Assembly (NCBI GenBank): GCA_959347315.1
Contig: OY365808.1
Coordinates: 4,393,705-4,457,704, forward strand
Length of the DNA stretch: 64,000 bases
Reading direction: 5' to 3'
DNA from: Bimastos eiseni
Lineage: Eukaryota > Annelida > Clitellata > Crassiclitellata > Lumbricidae
Shown piece after piece: positions 35,229 to 46,198 of this stretch (position 1 is its first letter; each line of letters starts with the position of its first letter). The notes under the pieces were generated by a model. It saw only the letters and a list, made by a program, of their open reading frames with translations. It was not told where the DNA came from and did not search any database. Made by a program: the position numbers and the translations under genes.

Positions 35229-35523
35229 GGAAGTGGCTTATCAATTGCCTATCAACAGCCGATTATCAACAGACTATTAACAGCTTATCAACAGACTATC
35301 AACAGCCAATCAATTTCCTATATATTGGTTATCATAAGTCCACTAAAAACATACATCAACTGCCTATCACCAAGTTATCGAAAGCTCATCAAAGCCTAGC
35401 AATTGCCTATCAACAGCCTATTGACCCTATCAAAAAGCCTATCAACTGTCTGCAAACAACCAAAAAAGCCTATCAAGAGCCTATCAAAAGCCTAGCGATA
35501 GCCTATCAAAGGTCTATCAAAGT
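35229..35523 (+). repeat. Degenerate 'AGCCTATCAAC' tandem repeat
   Basis: About 20 or more variants of an 11-13-bp unit (cctatcaacag, cctatcaaaag, gactatcaacag), interrupted near 35320-35350. They give a 209-codon plus-strand ORF rich in AYQQPI words. It is repeat-derived and not supported as a gene. Confidence 0.8.
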
Positions 35524-36517
35524 CTTTGGAACACAGCTATTCGTGTTCACGAAGCGAGGCATGTTCCTAATTAGCGCCTGCATGGCCAGTGGAGCGTTGG
35601 CAGGATCTCTGAGCCGTGGAGTTCTTCGAAGCAAGACAGGAGGGGCAGAAGACGCGTTCGTCGAGTCTCGTTGGAGAGTGTACGATGAGTGGCCCGGGGT
35701 CCGTCCCTTGGAGTCGTCGCCTTCCTACGCAGGGAGGGCTTTGTTATTTAAGGGACGTCGGTGAAATTGTCTCCATCGATCATTCTCGTCGTTCGTCGCT
35801 ACATCGCTTCGGCTCCGTCCGGCTGCCTTCGACACTCTCCGCCTTTGATCAGGTTATTAAGGGCCCGCACTGCGAATGATCACATGCTGTGGGCAGCGGC
35901 GCCTGGTCATTTAGATCATTCGTTCATTCGATCATTCATTCATGCATTCATTCATTCATGCATTCATTCGTTCATGCACTAATTCATTCATTTGTTCGTT
36001 CATTCGCTTAATTGCTCAACGTTCATTCGTTCATTCGTTTGCTCGTTCATTCGATAATTCGTGTGATAGTTTAATCGTTCATTGGTTCATCTTTCATTCG
36101 ATCAAAAAGTTCAAGATTCGTTCATTCGATCGTAAGTTCATTCGCTTATTAGACTTACGATACTGCTTGAATATGTATGACGCAAGAGCCACCACGCGTT
36201 TATGAAGATGTCGCCGGTCAAAAACTCAGCAAAAATCATCACGTGACCAGAAGTTATGATAACCTTAAATCGGTTTCTATACAGGAACATGACTTAAATC
36301 TCTAAACAGTAGACATGCTATCCTTCAGCCTGCAGTGGAAAACTTGTGGCATTACTGTAATTCTGCATATGGTTCATGTCTATAAGCGTATACGCTGTCT
36401 TAAGGAACTATCCAGTATGGGATAGTCGTAGGAAATGAGAATGCTGAAATGGATGCTAGGAGTCTCGCTAAAGGAATAGATAATTAGCGAAGTCATCCGA
36501 TATACGCTTCATTGGCT
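35524..36517. other. Spacer with TTCA/TTCG field
   Basis: 35560-35760 is GC-richer but shows no motif. 35912-36150 is a degenerate ATTC/TTCG field. Confidence 0.5.
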
Positions 36518-36525
36518 CTCATACC

Positions 36526-36673
36526 CAGAGGGGTAAATCCCCCTGCGTGATGGAGGCACCCCTCCCGTTCCAAGTGTGAGGAAGGCAATAAATTTCTCCC
36601 TAAGACTCACAAAATGCTCCCCTACCTGAAATTGAAGGCATTTGTCTACGGACCTCCCATCTTCACGCTTATG
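36526..36673 (-). mobile_element. hAT-type MITE C, copy 2 (148 bp, inverted)
   Basis: This is homologous in reverse to 20259-20414, sharing 'ccaatttcaggtagggg'-like, 'ttattgcctt' and 'tgcctccatcac' words. The ends are CAGAGGGGTAAATC and, inverted, CATAAGCGTGAAGATGGG. Flanks CTCATACC (36518-36525) and CTCATACT (36674-36681) match 7/8. Confidence 0.75.
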
Positions 36674-36681
36674 CTCATACT

Positions 36682-39540
36682 TAACCTGCTTTTAAAAGGC
36701 ATACACTTTGGTTATTAGCTTTATAAACTAATCGGTACAATTAACTCACTTAGCCCGTTTGCACTTTTAGGTAGCCCCCTTGAAAAGGCGCTATGCAAAT
36801 ACTCGTATTGAATGAATCGGTATCATACACCTTACAATGGAACAGCATAGTAATCCCGCATGACTGAAAGTGAGAAATAATTAAAGTAAGAGATCTGAGC
36901 GAGATGCGGTCCAACTAAAACCCGCTCTTCATCACACGCATTCGCTATCGCTTAGACAAGAACCATTCGCTTAGATCAGCACACGTCTTTGGTGATCATC
37001 GTGAGTGGTCGTCGTGGAATGAAATCGGTCATTTGGGGCGGTCATCTTTGATGTTTATCTGGGTGGGTGGTCATCTCGCATGGAACTCATAACGCGGACC
37101 ATTGGGTAGTTTTTGATCGCTCTCGTTGGATTGATGCACGCGTGGGACAGCAACCAGTGATCTCTGACATGTGTAGGATGACGCCCAAAGGCCATAACCA
37201 CTCAACCGTTGTAATCGGAAGAACGTCTCCACGCTCCACCGACCACGAGGCTCTCTGTACCATAATTTCCGCCTGCACCTTATACTTCTTCTCATATTGC
37301 AATCGTCGTAATTGCACACTCCAAACTTCTCAAGCGTCACTATGAGACTAAGCGCAAGGAACAAACTTATTCACGAGCTTATCGACCGCGTCCTGGCTTC
37401 TTGCGTCTCAGCTGGTCTGTGGCCTATATTTGCTACTTGCAGTTCTAATCAATTGGCACATTTCAATAGATAATTGTGATTCTAATTGAGTAGTTAGTTA
37501 GATGATCGATTAGCTATTCGATTATACAAACTATATACAGATTATGAAATTCAAAATTCTAATCTAATTGATATAAGATTTCACTAATTGTAATTATGAT
37601 AGCCTATGTTAGCAGATTTCAGTTGCTAATTTTGATTCTATTTGATTAGCAATTTAGTGGATCAAGCAGCTCCTTATATTCAATTAGCTGCAATATTTTT
37701 TAATAATTCTAATTCTATTTGATTATTGGCCGTACGATCAGCAAATTCTTATTCTAATCGGTTTTTAGCTATAGGACTATAACTTGTTAATTAAGTAAAC
37801 GTTCAGGTGTCAGTATGATAATCATATGGTGTTTGCTTGATATGAATTCATCTTCTAGATATTCATACAGTAGGCCTATTTCAAGGCACAAGACAATATT
37901 GCACACTTCACAATGTCATAGCACACTTTCTGTCAGAAAAATTATAATTTTTTTCTGTCTGAAAGACCTACATGTATGTGCAGCAGATTAAGATTTTCAA
38001 CTGCCACTGACCTAATTTTTCTGTCTCTTAGGACTAACCTTTTGAATTTGACCTGATTTCGGATTTGTTTTTGTGCGCCTTTGGTTGATGCCCTGTGCAT
38101 TATTATGGCGTCGCTATAGAGTTTTTTAGTCATTAGTCCTAGTCATAATCAATGTAGGGTTCGTTGCACGAAGTCCAACGAAAGACCTCAACGACAGAAG
38201 ACCGATAACGTTCGGGTTATGAGCCCGTGGAATAATAAGTTCAATCAGAGCAAAAGACGTAGAGCGGCGTCTGGTCGTCAAATACGAATCTGTCGTCACT
38301 TCCAATTTGCTGCGGAGTATCAAGATGGCTGAAGTTGATTAAGGGGACGGCAATATCTCACACAGTTGATATGCATGATGGAATCTGCGGAAAAATTGAC
38401 AGGTGACGATCAATTCAATCTATTGCATGAATAGAAATTCTTGTTGGTTCAGTTCGTTCCGGTTATTTTTATTCTGTTGGGTCAAGTATTGTAAGACTAT
38501 TATGTTAACTTATTGACCGAATTAGTGACCGGCTATTGACCTATTGATAGACTTTCTACTGTAATGAATCGATTTTGGTATTTGGATCACGATGCATATA
38601 GTACATGTGATCTTCTGCCTATATCACGTGATAATTTACATGCAAATAAGACATGTACTGGCGCTTCAAACATTAATTTCTTATATACAGTTATACATGC
38701 TATATTATACATGTTTATGTATAATACCTCACACATATAGATATACAATACTATTCCTACACTGTATATAACAATGACATGCATAATACCGATAGCTAAA
38801 ATATTTGTAGCTTGTATAGCGTCTCATAAAATGCAATCAATCAATCAATGAAACTTGATTATAGCGTCTCTTAGAATATCTACTCAGCAACGCTCCCTGT
38901 CTAACCTCTGTAGAATAAGACAGATTTCAGAGTAGAACAAAAATATGATAGAGAGTTCTTAGGCAAGAGCAGCTGAAGATCCAGTGGGAGGCTATATTCC
39001 AAGCAGTCCTCAACCGATTGTATGATAGGCTATGGATGACAATTGTGCTGCATCACTGTGCTAAAATACACATGGATATTCAATATTTATAATTATATTT
39101 ATATATGTGTGTATATATTATTGTTTCCATATATAAATATATATATATAGTTTAAAAATAGGCCTAGCTTATATATATATATAAATTTATATATATATAT
39201 GTATATATATATTGTGTGTTACATTCTGAATAAGAGGGAATCGTTGAGAGATTGTGATTTTATCACTTGAGATCGTATCTGTCTCGTCTATGAAGCGAGC
39301 ATAGGATCGAAGAAAGTTGAGGGAGGGAGTCAGAATTGTGGGGCAATAGGTTGAAGTGGGGGAGGTGGAGATCGATGTCACAGGCAAGGGCACCACTGGG
39401 GAGGGAGTTGGCAGAGGCAGTTCGATGCACGCAATTCATCCTTGCATTCCATGGGGATTCTTTATGCTTGATGTGAGGGTGGTGGGAGCATTAGGCTAAA
39501 TGAGGTCAGAAGGGTAGGAATATCGATCTACAATGGAAGC
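36682..39540. other. Gene-free spacer
   Basis: AT-rich 'ctaattg(a)tt' sequence at 37440-37760 may be a decayed low-complexity repeat. A dispersed 'tagcgtctc...ctactcagcaacgct' copy lies at 38862-38925. TA runs lie at 39090-39215. The short minus ORFs at 37071-37364 and 39187-39396 have no motif. Confidence 0.5.
38862..38925 (+). repeat. Dispersed 'TATAGCGTC' repeat, copy 3
   Basis: 'gattatagcgtctcttagaatatctactcagcaacgct' parallels 22083-22145 (atatctactcagaggcgct). Confidence 0.55.
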
Positions 39541-39555
39541 CCCCCGTGTGGCGTG

Positions 39556-39842
39556 ACGCCAACTGTCTGCGTCTGTCTGTCTATGTCTGTGTCTGTCTGT
39601 GTTTTGTCAGCGTCTGTTTGCGTCTGTCTGTCTCACGGTGTCTATTTGTCTGCGTCTACATGTGTACATGTATACGTCAGTTTGCGTCTATGTATGTCTA
39701 CGTATGTTTGCGTCTGTCTGTCTATTTGCAACTCTGTCTTTCGGCGTTTATCTGCGTCTGTCTGCATCTATCTACGTCTGTCTGCATCTGTCTGCGTCCC
39801 TCTGTCTGCGTATCTCGGTGTTTGTCCGTCTACGTCTGTCAG
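39556..39842 (+). repeat. Degenerate (TCTGTCTGCG)n repeat
   Basis: Pyrimidine/G-rich tandem of TCTG and CGTC words with a loose 9-10-bp period. All three plus frames are open (103-123 codons) as a by-product. Confidence 0.85.
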
Positions 39843-40289
39843 TTATCTCATTCGGTATTATCTTATCTCCTTGGCGCCCAAAATCATCTCACACAAAAGT
39901 CGAAAATTAGTCGGTGACTGAGGTTTGATTTTAAGTCCAGCTTCAAATGTCAGGTCTGGATGCCTATTATTATAGTCACTCGGAGGACATTCACACATTC
40001 AAACGTCGATAACAGAGAAGAACAATGAGCTAATTATTATAAGATTCCTTTATGGTCGCTTGTGAAATCCGCCTCGTGCATCGAGTCCGTCCTCAAATTT
40101 AGCCATCTGGTCACAATACAAGGGTGATCTATTAGCCACCTGCAAATCGCCTGCGATGTTGAATTGAATTCGAAATGATATTGGTCGGTGACTTTATGTT
40201 TAATAAAAACCGGCCTTAATAAAGCGAAGTCGTAAATAACTGTATCGCGTCATTCTAAAGGTTCAGTTACACTGTTTAAACGAAAACAT

Positions 40290-40552
40290 ACAAAAGGACT
40301 GACCGAACGAATGACCTACTGAATGACCGAACAACCGATGGACCAAGCTAACGAACGACCGAATAACCTACTGAACGACTGATCAACCGAACGATCAGCC
40401 AATCGACCGAAGGACCGAAAACCGACCAAACGACCATTGGGGGCAGAACGACCGACTGACTAAACGATTGAAAGACCGAACGACCAAATTAACGAACGAA
40501 CGACCGAATGGCCTAAAGACCGACCAAATGGCCGAACGACCGAAGCAACAGA
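40290..40552 (+). repeat. Degenerate (GACCGAAC)n repeat
   Basis: Roughly 30 variants of 'gaccgaac/gaccgaat/gacctact'. The block is almost T-free in its core and C/G/A-rich. This is an old 4/8-bp satellite. Confidence 0.85.
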
Positions 40553-40699
40553 TTCATAGATATTCAGCAATATCTAAAGAAACGGTGATGACGGCTTCAA
40601 TTAATATCACCACCTCCGTTGATTCCGAATTACCAGTCCGCTAAATATAACTCACTCATTTGGAAATCTAACGTTTCCCTTTACAATTCAGCACTCATC

Positions 40700-40772
40700 G
40701 ACACACACACACAGACACACACACACACGCACACGCACACGCACACGCGCGCGCGCGCGCGCGCTCTCTCTC
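40700..40772. repeat. (CA)n(CG)n(CT)n composite dinucleotide run
   Basis: CA units grade through CACG into about ten GC units (40746-40764) and then CTCTCT. The alternating purine-pyrimidine stretch of about 65 bases is a potential Z-DNA former. Confidence 0.9.
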
Positions 40773-41480
40773 TACACACACGCGCGCTCGGGAAGACAAC
40801 GCGACGTGAGAAACAATCTATGAAATCTATGAATCTATGAAACAAACAATGACCATCCCCGCCACCAGATTTTCTCTCCATTCCCACTCAATCCCCGCAG
40901 GTTTTCTTCCCATCCAACCCCAACCAACCTCGCAGTACATTACCTTCTCCACGTAAGAGTGTTTACCAATTAAGATTAATAAAAATGCACGTTTTACAGT
41001 ACAAAGATTTTTGTAGCCTATTGTTGAAAATATATATTTAATTTATAAAATGCACGACAGTTTGCATAAACCAAGTCCTGACAATTTCTGACTAGTTATA
41101 GCAGCTTTAGGAAATGATTTGAGATTTCAAAGTGTAGGCCTACACTTGTAACTACAAGAATGAATATAGGCCTACGCTAACACGTTACAAATTTACTTCA
41201 GCATAAATACGATGCAAAATCCATTCGAGTTTGTTGACTATTAGTAATTTCTGATTGTTTATTCCCTGTAGGAAAAGCAGATAATTGAATGTGCTATTAG
41301 TGTGTCGACTCATTATGGTGTGCCCTGCCATTGAAAACACGCTCCCAGATGACGTCTATTCGTTCTTGTTGGAAAATCACTGTTATAAGCTACCACGTAA
41401 ACTCAACAGGACACTCATCCGCCCGTTTGTCTCTCTGTCCACTTGATTATCTCTTCTTCTGTCTCATAATTCCTTCTTCT
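40773..41480. other. Spacer, nothing recognised
   Basis: Two TAGGCCTA octamers (41135 and 41167) but no gene or element recognised. Confidence 0.4.
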
Positions 41481-41544
41481 CTCCGTCTGTCTGTCTGTCT
41501 GTCTGTCTGTCTTTCTGTCTGTCTGTCTGTCTGTCTGTCTTTCT

Positions 41545-41575
<31 letters not shown>
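41481..41575 (+). repeat. (CTGT)n microsatellite
   Basis: About 23 CTGT units with two CTTT interruptions. It is followed by diverged units to about 41820 and a TA run at 41832-41882. Confidence 0.95.
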
Positions 41576-41826
41576 AGACAGTCCATCCGTCCATTTTTCA
41601 TTGTTCGCTGATTTTTTTCCATCCGTTGCCCGTCGTCGTCTGTCCATCTACATGTATCGGTCATTCTGTCTATCTCTCTGTATGTCCTATCGGCTGTTAC
41701 CGTGTTACGCCTCCGTCTGTTCTCCATATTTCGTCCGTTCATTTGTCCGCCATTCTGCCTGTTCGATTGTCCGCTTCCATCCGTCCATCTGTCTCTTTGT
41801 CTTTTCCTTTCGTCTTCATTTCGTAC

Positions 41827-41882
<56 letters not shown>

Positions 41883-41886
<4 letters not shown>

Positions 41887-42688
41887 TCGTTTCCTCAAAT
41901 AAAACCGACCGGAAACATCAGAGACAGAACACATTACCTGAACTCAGAGTGTTTCATTACAGCGCCGCTCCAAAACAGGACTGATGTAGACACGCGGGTT
42001 TAATTCCGAAGAGACATTGAAATCTAATTTAACTGATAGCCACTGAAAGGTTGGAAAACCAAAGATTTCTCAAATCAACCGGGAATTGAGCCTGTAACAC
42101 AAACCTCGTCGGTTTGTTTCGCTTATACGATGCATTGGAGCGCACTTTAATCTGAACTAATCTTATTTAACCTTAAATGCAGACTTCTGTGGCGCTATTG
42201 TTTATGGTTAGGATTTTAAAAAAATGTATGGTCGCGTCATCGCAAACCCAGGACAGGGCAGGACTAATATTGAAGAGGTATATGAAGCAGATGGAAACTG
42301 AATGATTGACCTAAATTATGTGTGACTACATTCGGTACTTTTGCAGGATAAATCGCAGTCGTTTTTGTTTTCGTTAATGAAATAAAAGAATCAACATATA
42401 GAACTTGTAATATAAATAAAATGTGATCAAAGGAAGATTTTTTAAACTGGAATAGCATTATTTAGATGAACTTTTCGGCGATTATACGTTCAAAGTTGTC
42501 GTGCCGATTACCCGGATGTCACTTTATTCATTACATGGTCGAACACATACGTCGCCTGCAATGTATCAGAAAAGACGATCACTGATTGGCTGCCAAGTTC
42601 CAGCTTCATATCCCTCCCACGTTAGTGCCAGCGCAGACTCTGCTGTCTACACTTAAAAATCCAATTTCAAAGACTAGGCTATATATAT

Positions 42689-42723
<35 letters not shown>

Positions 42724-43399
42724 AAGAGAGAGAGAGGGAGGGAGGAAGAGAGAGAGATTGAAGAGTTTTCTCTTGCTTTATTTCTATTTCCTGGACGGGT
42801 TCCAAGTCCTAAAGACTAAAGACTTTAAAGACTAGCTGTGTTGGATTCCAAGTAACTTTTAATACAAGTCGTCGTCAAAGTGTTAATCAGAAAACTCCAG
42901 CAGCTTTTTAAATGTCATGGCTGGGCGGTTCGGCTGTAAAGTTGGTCGGCCGTCACTGAAGAAGCCATTAGGATCCCGGTCGCTACAGATGCGCCCCATC
43001 TCTCGCCACTTTCAACCTCTGGCTGATGAATGAATGACCTAGTGCGACGGGATGATGGCCTGCCAGGTGCCGATGAAACGAACTCGTATGCCGGTCGGCC
43101 ATTTAGCTTGTAACTGAATTACCCAGATTGAATTTACTTTCATTGAAAGGCAGTGAAAAGACAAAAACCTTCTCAACGGTAGACGGCGATGCGTGTCACA
43201 GTGAAAATCTAAAAAACGGTGTAAACCCGAGCATTAATGCATGTAGCACACCGCTTAATAATATTAGAGCAGATTCCTACATAGGCCCTACACACAACTT
43301 ATTCCAGTCTGTTTTGCCTGTCTGCTTGTCACTGACGGTTTTTTTGTCTCTATCGCTGTTCAAGTATCTTCTCTGAGTTCTCTATATGCAAGGTTTACC
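41883..43399. other. Gene-free spacer
   Basis: TA runs at 42679-42721 with a GA-rich tail. Nothing is recognised as coding. Confidence 0.5.
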
Positions 43400-43741
43400 C
43401 ATGGCTGCAAACATGTTGGTTTTTTGGTTATTTGGTTCTTTGGTTTAAAAAACCAAAAAAACCAAATGGCAGTTTTTTGTTTTTTTTGTTTTTTAAAATA
43501 TATATTTTTTAATTTATTAATGTTACTTTTATATTACTAATTGTGTGTTATTCAGTCGGAAATCAAGCTAAATTAATTATATAAACAAGTTGGAGCTCTT
43601 TTTCATGCTGTGTTTGATGTTTTTTTTATAAAAAAAACTGTTGAGACAAAATTCAAAGAAAAACTAAGAACCAAAAAACCAAATAAAGCCAAAAAACAAA
43701 ATACTTTTGATTTTTTTTAAATCTTGGTTTTATGCACCTCT
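43400..43741. mobile_element. Candidate foldback element (GGTTTTTTGG-rich ends)
   Basis: The left end CATGGCTGCAAACATG and the inverted right end CAGAGGTGCATAAAAC share CA-x2-G-x-TGCA. Inside, GGTTTTTTGGTTATTTGG is mirrored by CCAAATAAAGCCAAAAAAC near 43675-43700, and a short hairpin lies at 43418-43466. I find no target duplication, so this is weaker than the other hAT calls. Confidence 0.4.
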
Positions 43742-43796
43742 GGTGAGAACCGTTATTTTTACAGTTGATTGCATTACTCAAAAAATTTGATTTAAG

Positions 43797-43989
43797 CAGA
43801 GGCGCAACCAGCAAATTTTTCTAGGGGTGCTCATATTGCAAACGCCGATGGTGTGAACCAGCGTAATGAAAGCACCTCTACCCATACCCTTAAAAAACGA
43901 TACACTCATCGGAATTCGATCAATTGTGTGGGTCAACATTTTTATCCATTTTTATCCTGCACCTCTCAGCACCCCTAGATGCGTCACAG
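43797..43989. mobile_element. hAT-type MITE D (193 bp) with exact 8-bp duplication
   Basis: The left end is CAGAGGCGCAACC and the inverted right end is CTGTGACGCATC. The subterminal TCTAGGGGTGCT is present in both orientations (43820-43831, and 'agcacccctaga' near 43970). The exact flanking repeat is GATTTAAG at 43789-43796 and 43990-43997. No coding capacity. Confidence 0.85.
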
Positions 43990-43997
43990 GATTTAAG

Positions 43998-44951
43998 TAA
44001 AACTGATATAGAGAGTAGCATATATAAAATGAAACTTAGCCTGTATATATATATATATATATATATCAACGAATTGGACCAAACTTGGAGTTGTGGCCCA
44101 TTTATCAGACAACCGCAGTAGACCTGAATCAAGAGGCAAACCAAACCATTTTCCCATTAGTTGAGGAACTTGTGGAAAACGACAAAACCGGCTTAATTAC
44201 AACCGATTGTGATCACAGAATACGGAACTCCGCTTCTTTAGCCTAATTAAGTCATATTTTCCGTCCGTTGCTTAATTAGTAGGCCTAGCAAGCTATAGTA
44301 GCCTATTTGGGGCTGAGTCCTCGAGATCTATGTCTACGCTCTCCTGGAATATGGAGACTTGCTTTCAGAAGGTGATTTTTCTCAGGAAGAAATTACGCGG
44401 CTGCGTAGGCCTACCCTAAACATCGCATGTTGCCAACACGCAAATGATAACGTCGTACGGTAGTATAATTTTAGTCATATTGTCTAAGCTGTGCTCATGT
44501 GTGCGCGCGCACAGGCCCGTGGAGTCAGCGCACATAAGAATTTTGTGTGCGCGCACAAAAGTTTTTTCTCGCAAAACAAATAGTTATTAAGATTGCTGTC
44601 AACCAATATTTACCTGGACAGAATAGAAAATTACAAATAAATTGAATGCTAATTACAATTACGATGTATGAATCATTTGCTCTAGGCCCTAACACACAAA
44701 CATTTTGGACAAGGGATCTGTAAATAAGCTGGATCCCGCAACTTCGCTTTTGTGGGCGCTGAAGAAATGTAAAGATTATGACTAGGCCTACGTACGATTT
44801 CTTAGGCTATCCGTTCTTATTGCAATAGACTTCTAGATAATAATGATCCTGATTTAACTATCGTTATCGTTGCATTCAATTCGGACCTGCGCACAAGTTT
44901 AAGGCGTGAACCATTCATAAAATGCTGCACACAAATTTCTTGCGCACACTG
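43998..44951. other. Gene-free spacer
   Basis: Contains a TA run (44046-44067), short GTGCGCGCAC hairpins at 44500-44560, and three TAGGCCTA octamers (44280, 44406 and 44783). Confidence 0.5.
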
Positions 44952-45422
44952 TCACCAGAAAATTAGAGGGAACAAATTACAGTGTCTGATGTTTGAGACA
45001 ATTGATTCAAGGCGTTTTTGGACGCATCGCATGTCGTGTAGGTGAACAGGATCATGCTTGGGTCTTGCAAAAAATAATTTCCAGGGCTTAGTGATTTCGA
45101 AAGGAACCTGTCGGATGTTGACCTCACCACACGTGTGCAAGAATAAAGAAGTTGACCTGCGCCCAAAATTGGGATTCACGTCGTGAATACATATAGACCT
45201 AGGTTTACGCAAAGGCCGTGGGAGGAGCACATCACAGGTGGTTGGCCTAACTGTGAAAAAAGGAAATGACAATGAATACAATAACCAAAGCCAAAATGAC
45301 ATGTAAATCAACGTGATAGACTCTTTTAAATGCGTGAGAAAATTGTAATGGTCCTTGGCTCTGGCGGCCACAGGATGTCGTAACACTTGCGGATAAGTAA
45401 GTAAACCAATAACTAGCGTCAT
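44952..45422 (-). CDS. Hypothetical 156-codon ORF (doubtful)
   Basis: The ATG at 45422 opens an uninterrupted frame. It has one possible TM segment near residues 40-57 (IYMSFWLWLLYSLSFPFF) and a basic C-terminal half. A strong acceptor sequence (ttccttttttcacag, about 45254-45268) lies inside it, so part of the frame may be intron. A second minus-strand frame over 44963-45166 also reads like protein and ends ASKNALNQLSQTSDTVICSL. I cannot decide between the frames and recognise no family. Confidence 0.25.
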   Translation of the reverse strand: MTLVIGLLTYPQVLRHPVAARAKDHYNFLTHLKESITLIYMSFWLWLLYSLSFPFFTVRPTTCDVLLPRPLRKPRSICIHDVNPNFGRRSTSLFLHTCGEVNIRQVPFEITKPWKLFFARPKHDPVHLHDMRCVQKRLESIVSNIRHCNLFPLIFW

Positions 45423-46015
45423 GGTATTTAATATGTCTTTGGCGTTCCAAAATGGCGTCTTGTTGTTAACAACAACAAGAAGCGTTTTATTGTATTTCTA
45501 GAGTGTTACAAGTAGTATTATAGAGTGTTTATTATAGTACTCGGCACTCGACAATTGTCAAGCTTCTCGGCACAATTAGGTTTCTATGCGATTTCGTTCA
45601 TTTTTATTAAATTTTTTGAAGTCTTGACGGCCACGTGTTTTATCGATTTGTTGTGTCGCTAAGGCACGGTGGCGGTGTCTTGATTTCGTACTGTCGACAG
45701 CGACCTTTCAAATAAAGTAGACTAATTTGCGTGTAAGATGTAGTTGGTTACAGGCGTTTGTGTAAAGTTTTATGGATGGTGCCAGCTGTTACCTTTACGA
45801 TTACTGCTGTAATTGTTGTTGTTACTCAGTTGCTGTTGTGTTTGTTGTTGTGATAGGCCTAGTGGTTTTGACAGTTTAGGTTTATCGAAATAGTATACCA
45901 TAATATATGTGCATATAAATACCTATATATTGTTGATTATAATTAGTTATGTATATATATAGTTTATATATATTGTATAATGAACTAGGTATAGGTGGTT
46001 GTGTTTGATAGATGA

Positions 46016-46047
<32 letters not shown>

Positions 46048-46092
46048 GTATATTATATATGTATATATATCAGACATTTTATACATTTGCAG
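45423..46092. promoter_or_regulatory. Probable promoter/5' region of the TTC23-like gene
   Basis: AAAATGGCGTC at about 45449 is a YY1-like site. CCACGTG lies at about 45631, and a CpG-enriched patch at 45640-45705. The first coding exon begins at an acceptor (46091-46092), so a 5' UTR exon should lie in this stretch, but I cannot fix it. TA-rich sequence fills 45900-46080. Confidence 0.35.
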
Positions 46093-46100
46093 GAGCAGAA

Positions 46101-46198
46101 ATGTCAGAATATGAAGATGACTATCTAGATTCTGCTGATCTTTCAGAGGATGATGACATAGATATTAATTCCCCCACACAGGATGCAAATGCCAACTT
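46101..46198 (+). CDS. TTC23: TTC23-like exon 1
   Basis: Starts MSEYEDDYLDSADLSEDDD. An acceptor (acatttgcag) at 46092 leaves 8 bases of 5' UTR (GAGCAGAA) before the ATG. Donor TT|gttagt at 46199, phase 2. The open frame continues only three codons into the intron. Confidence 0.75.

Noticed and set aside
41331..41984. 217-codon plus ORF
   Set aside because: Driven by CTGT and TA microsatellites.
46093..46140. Splice of the 33.8-kb exon into the TTC23-like gene
   Set aside because: The phase-0 join reaches a TAG within twelve codons.
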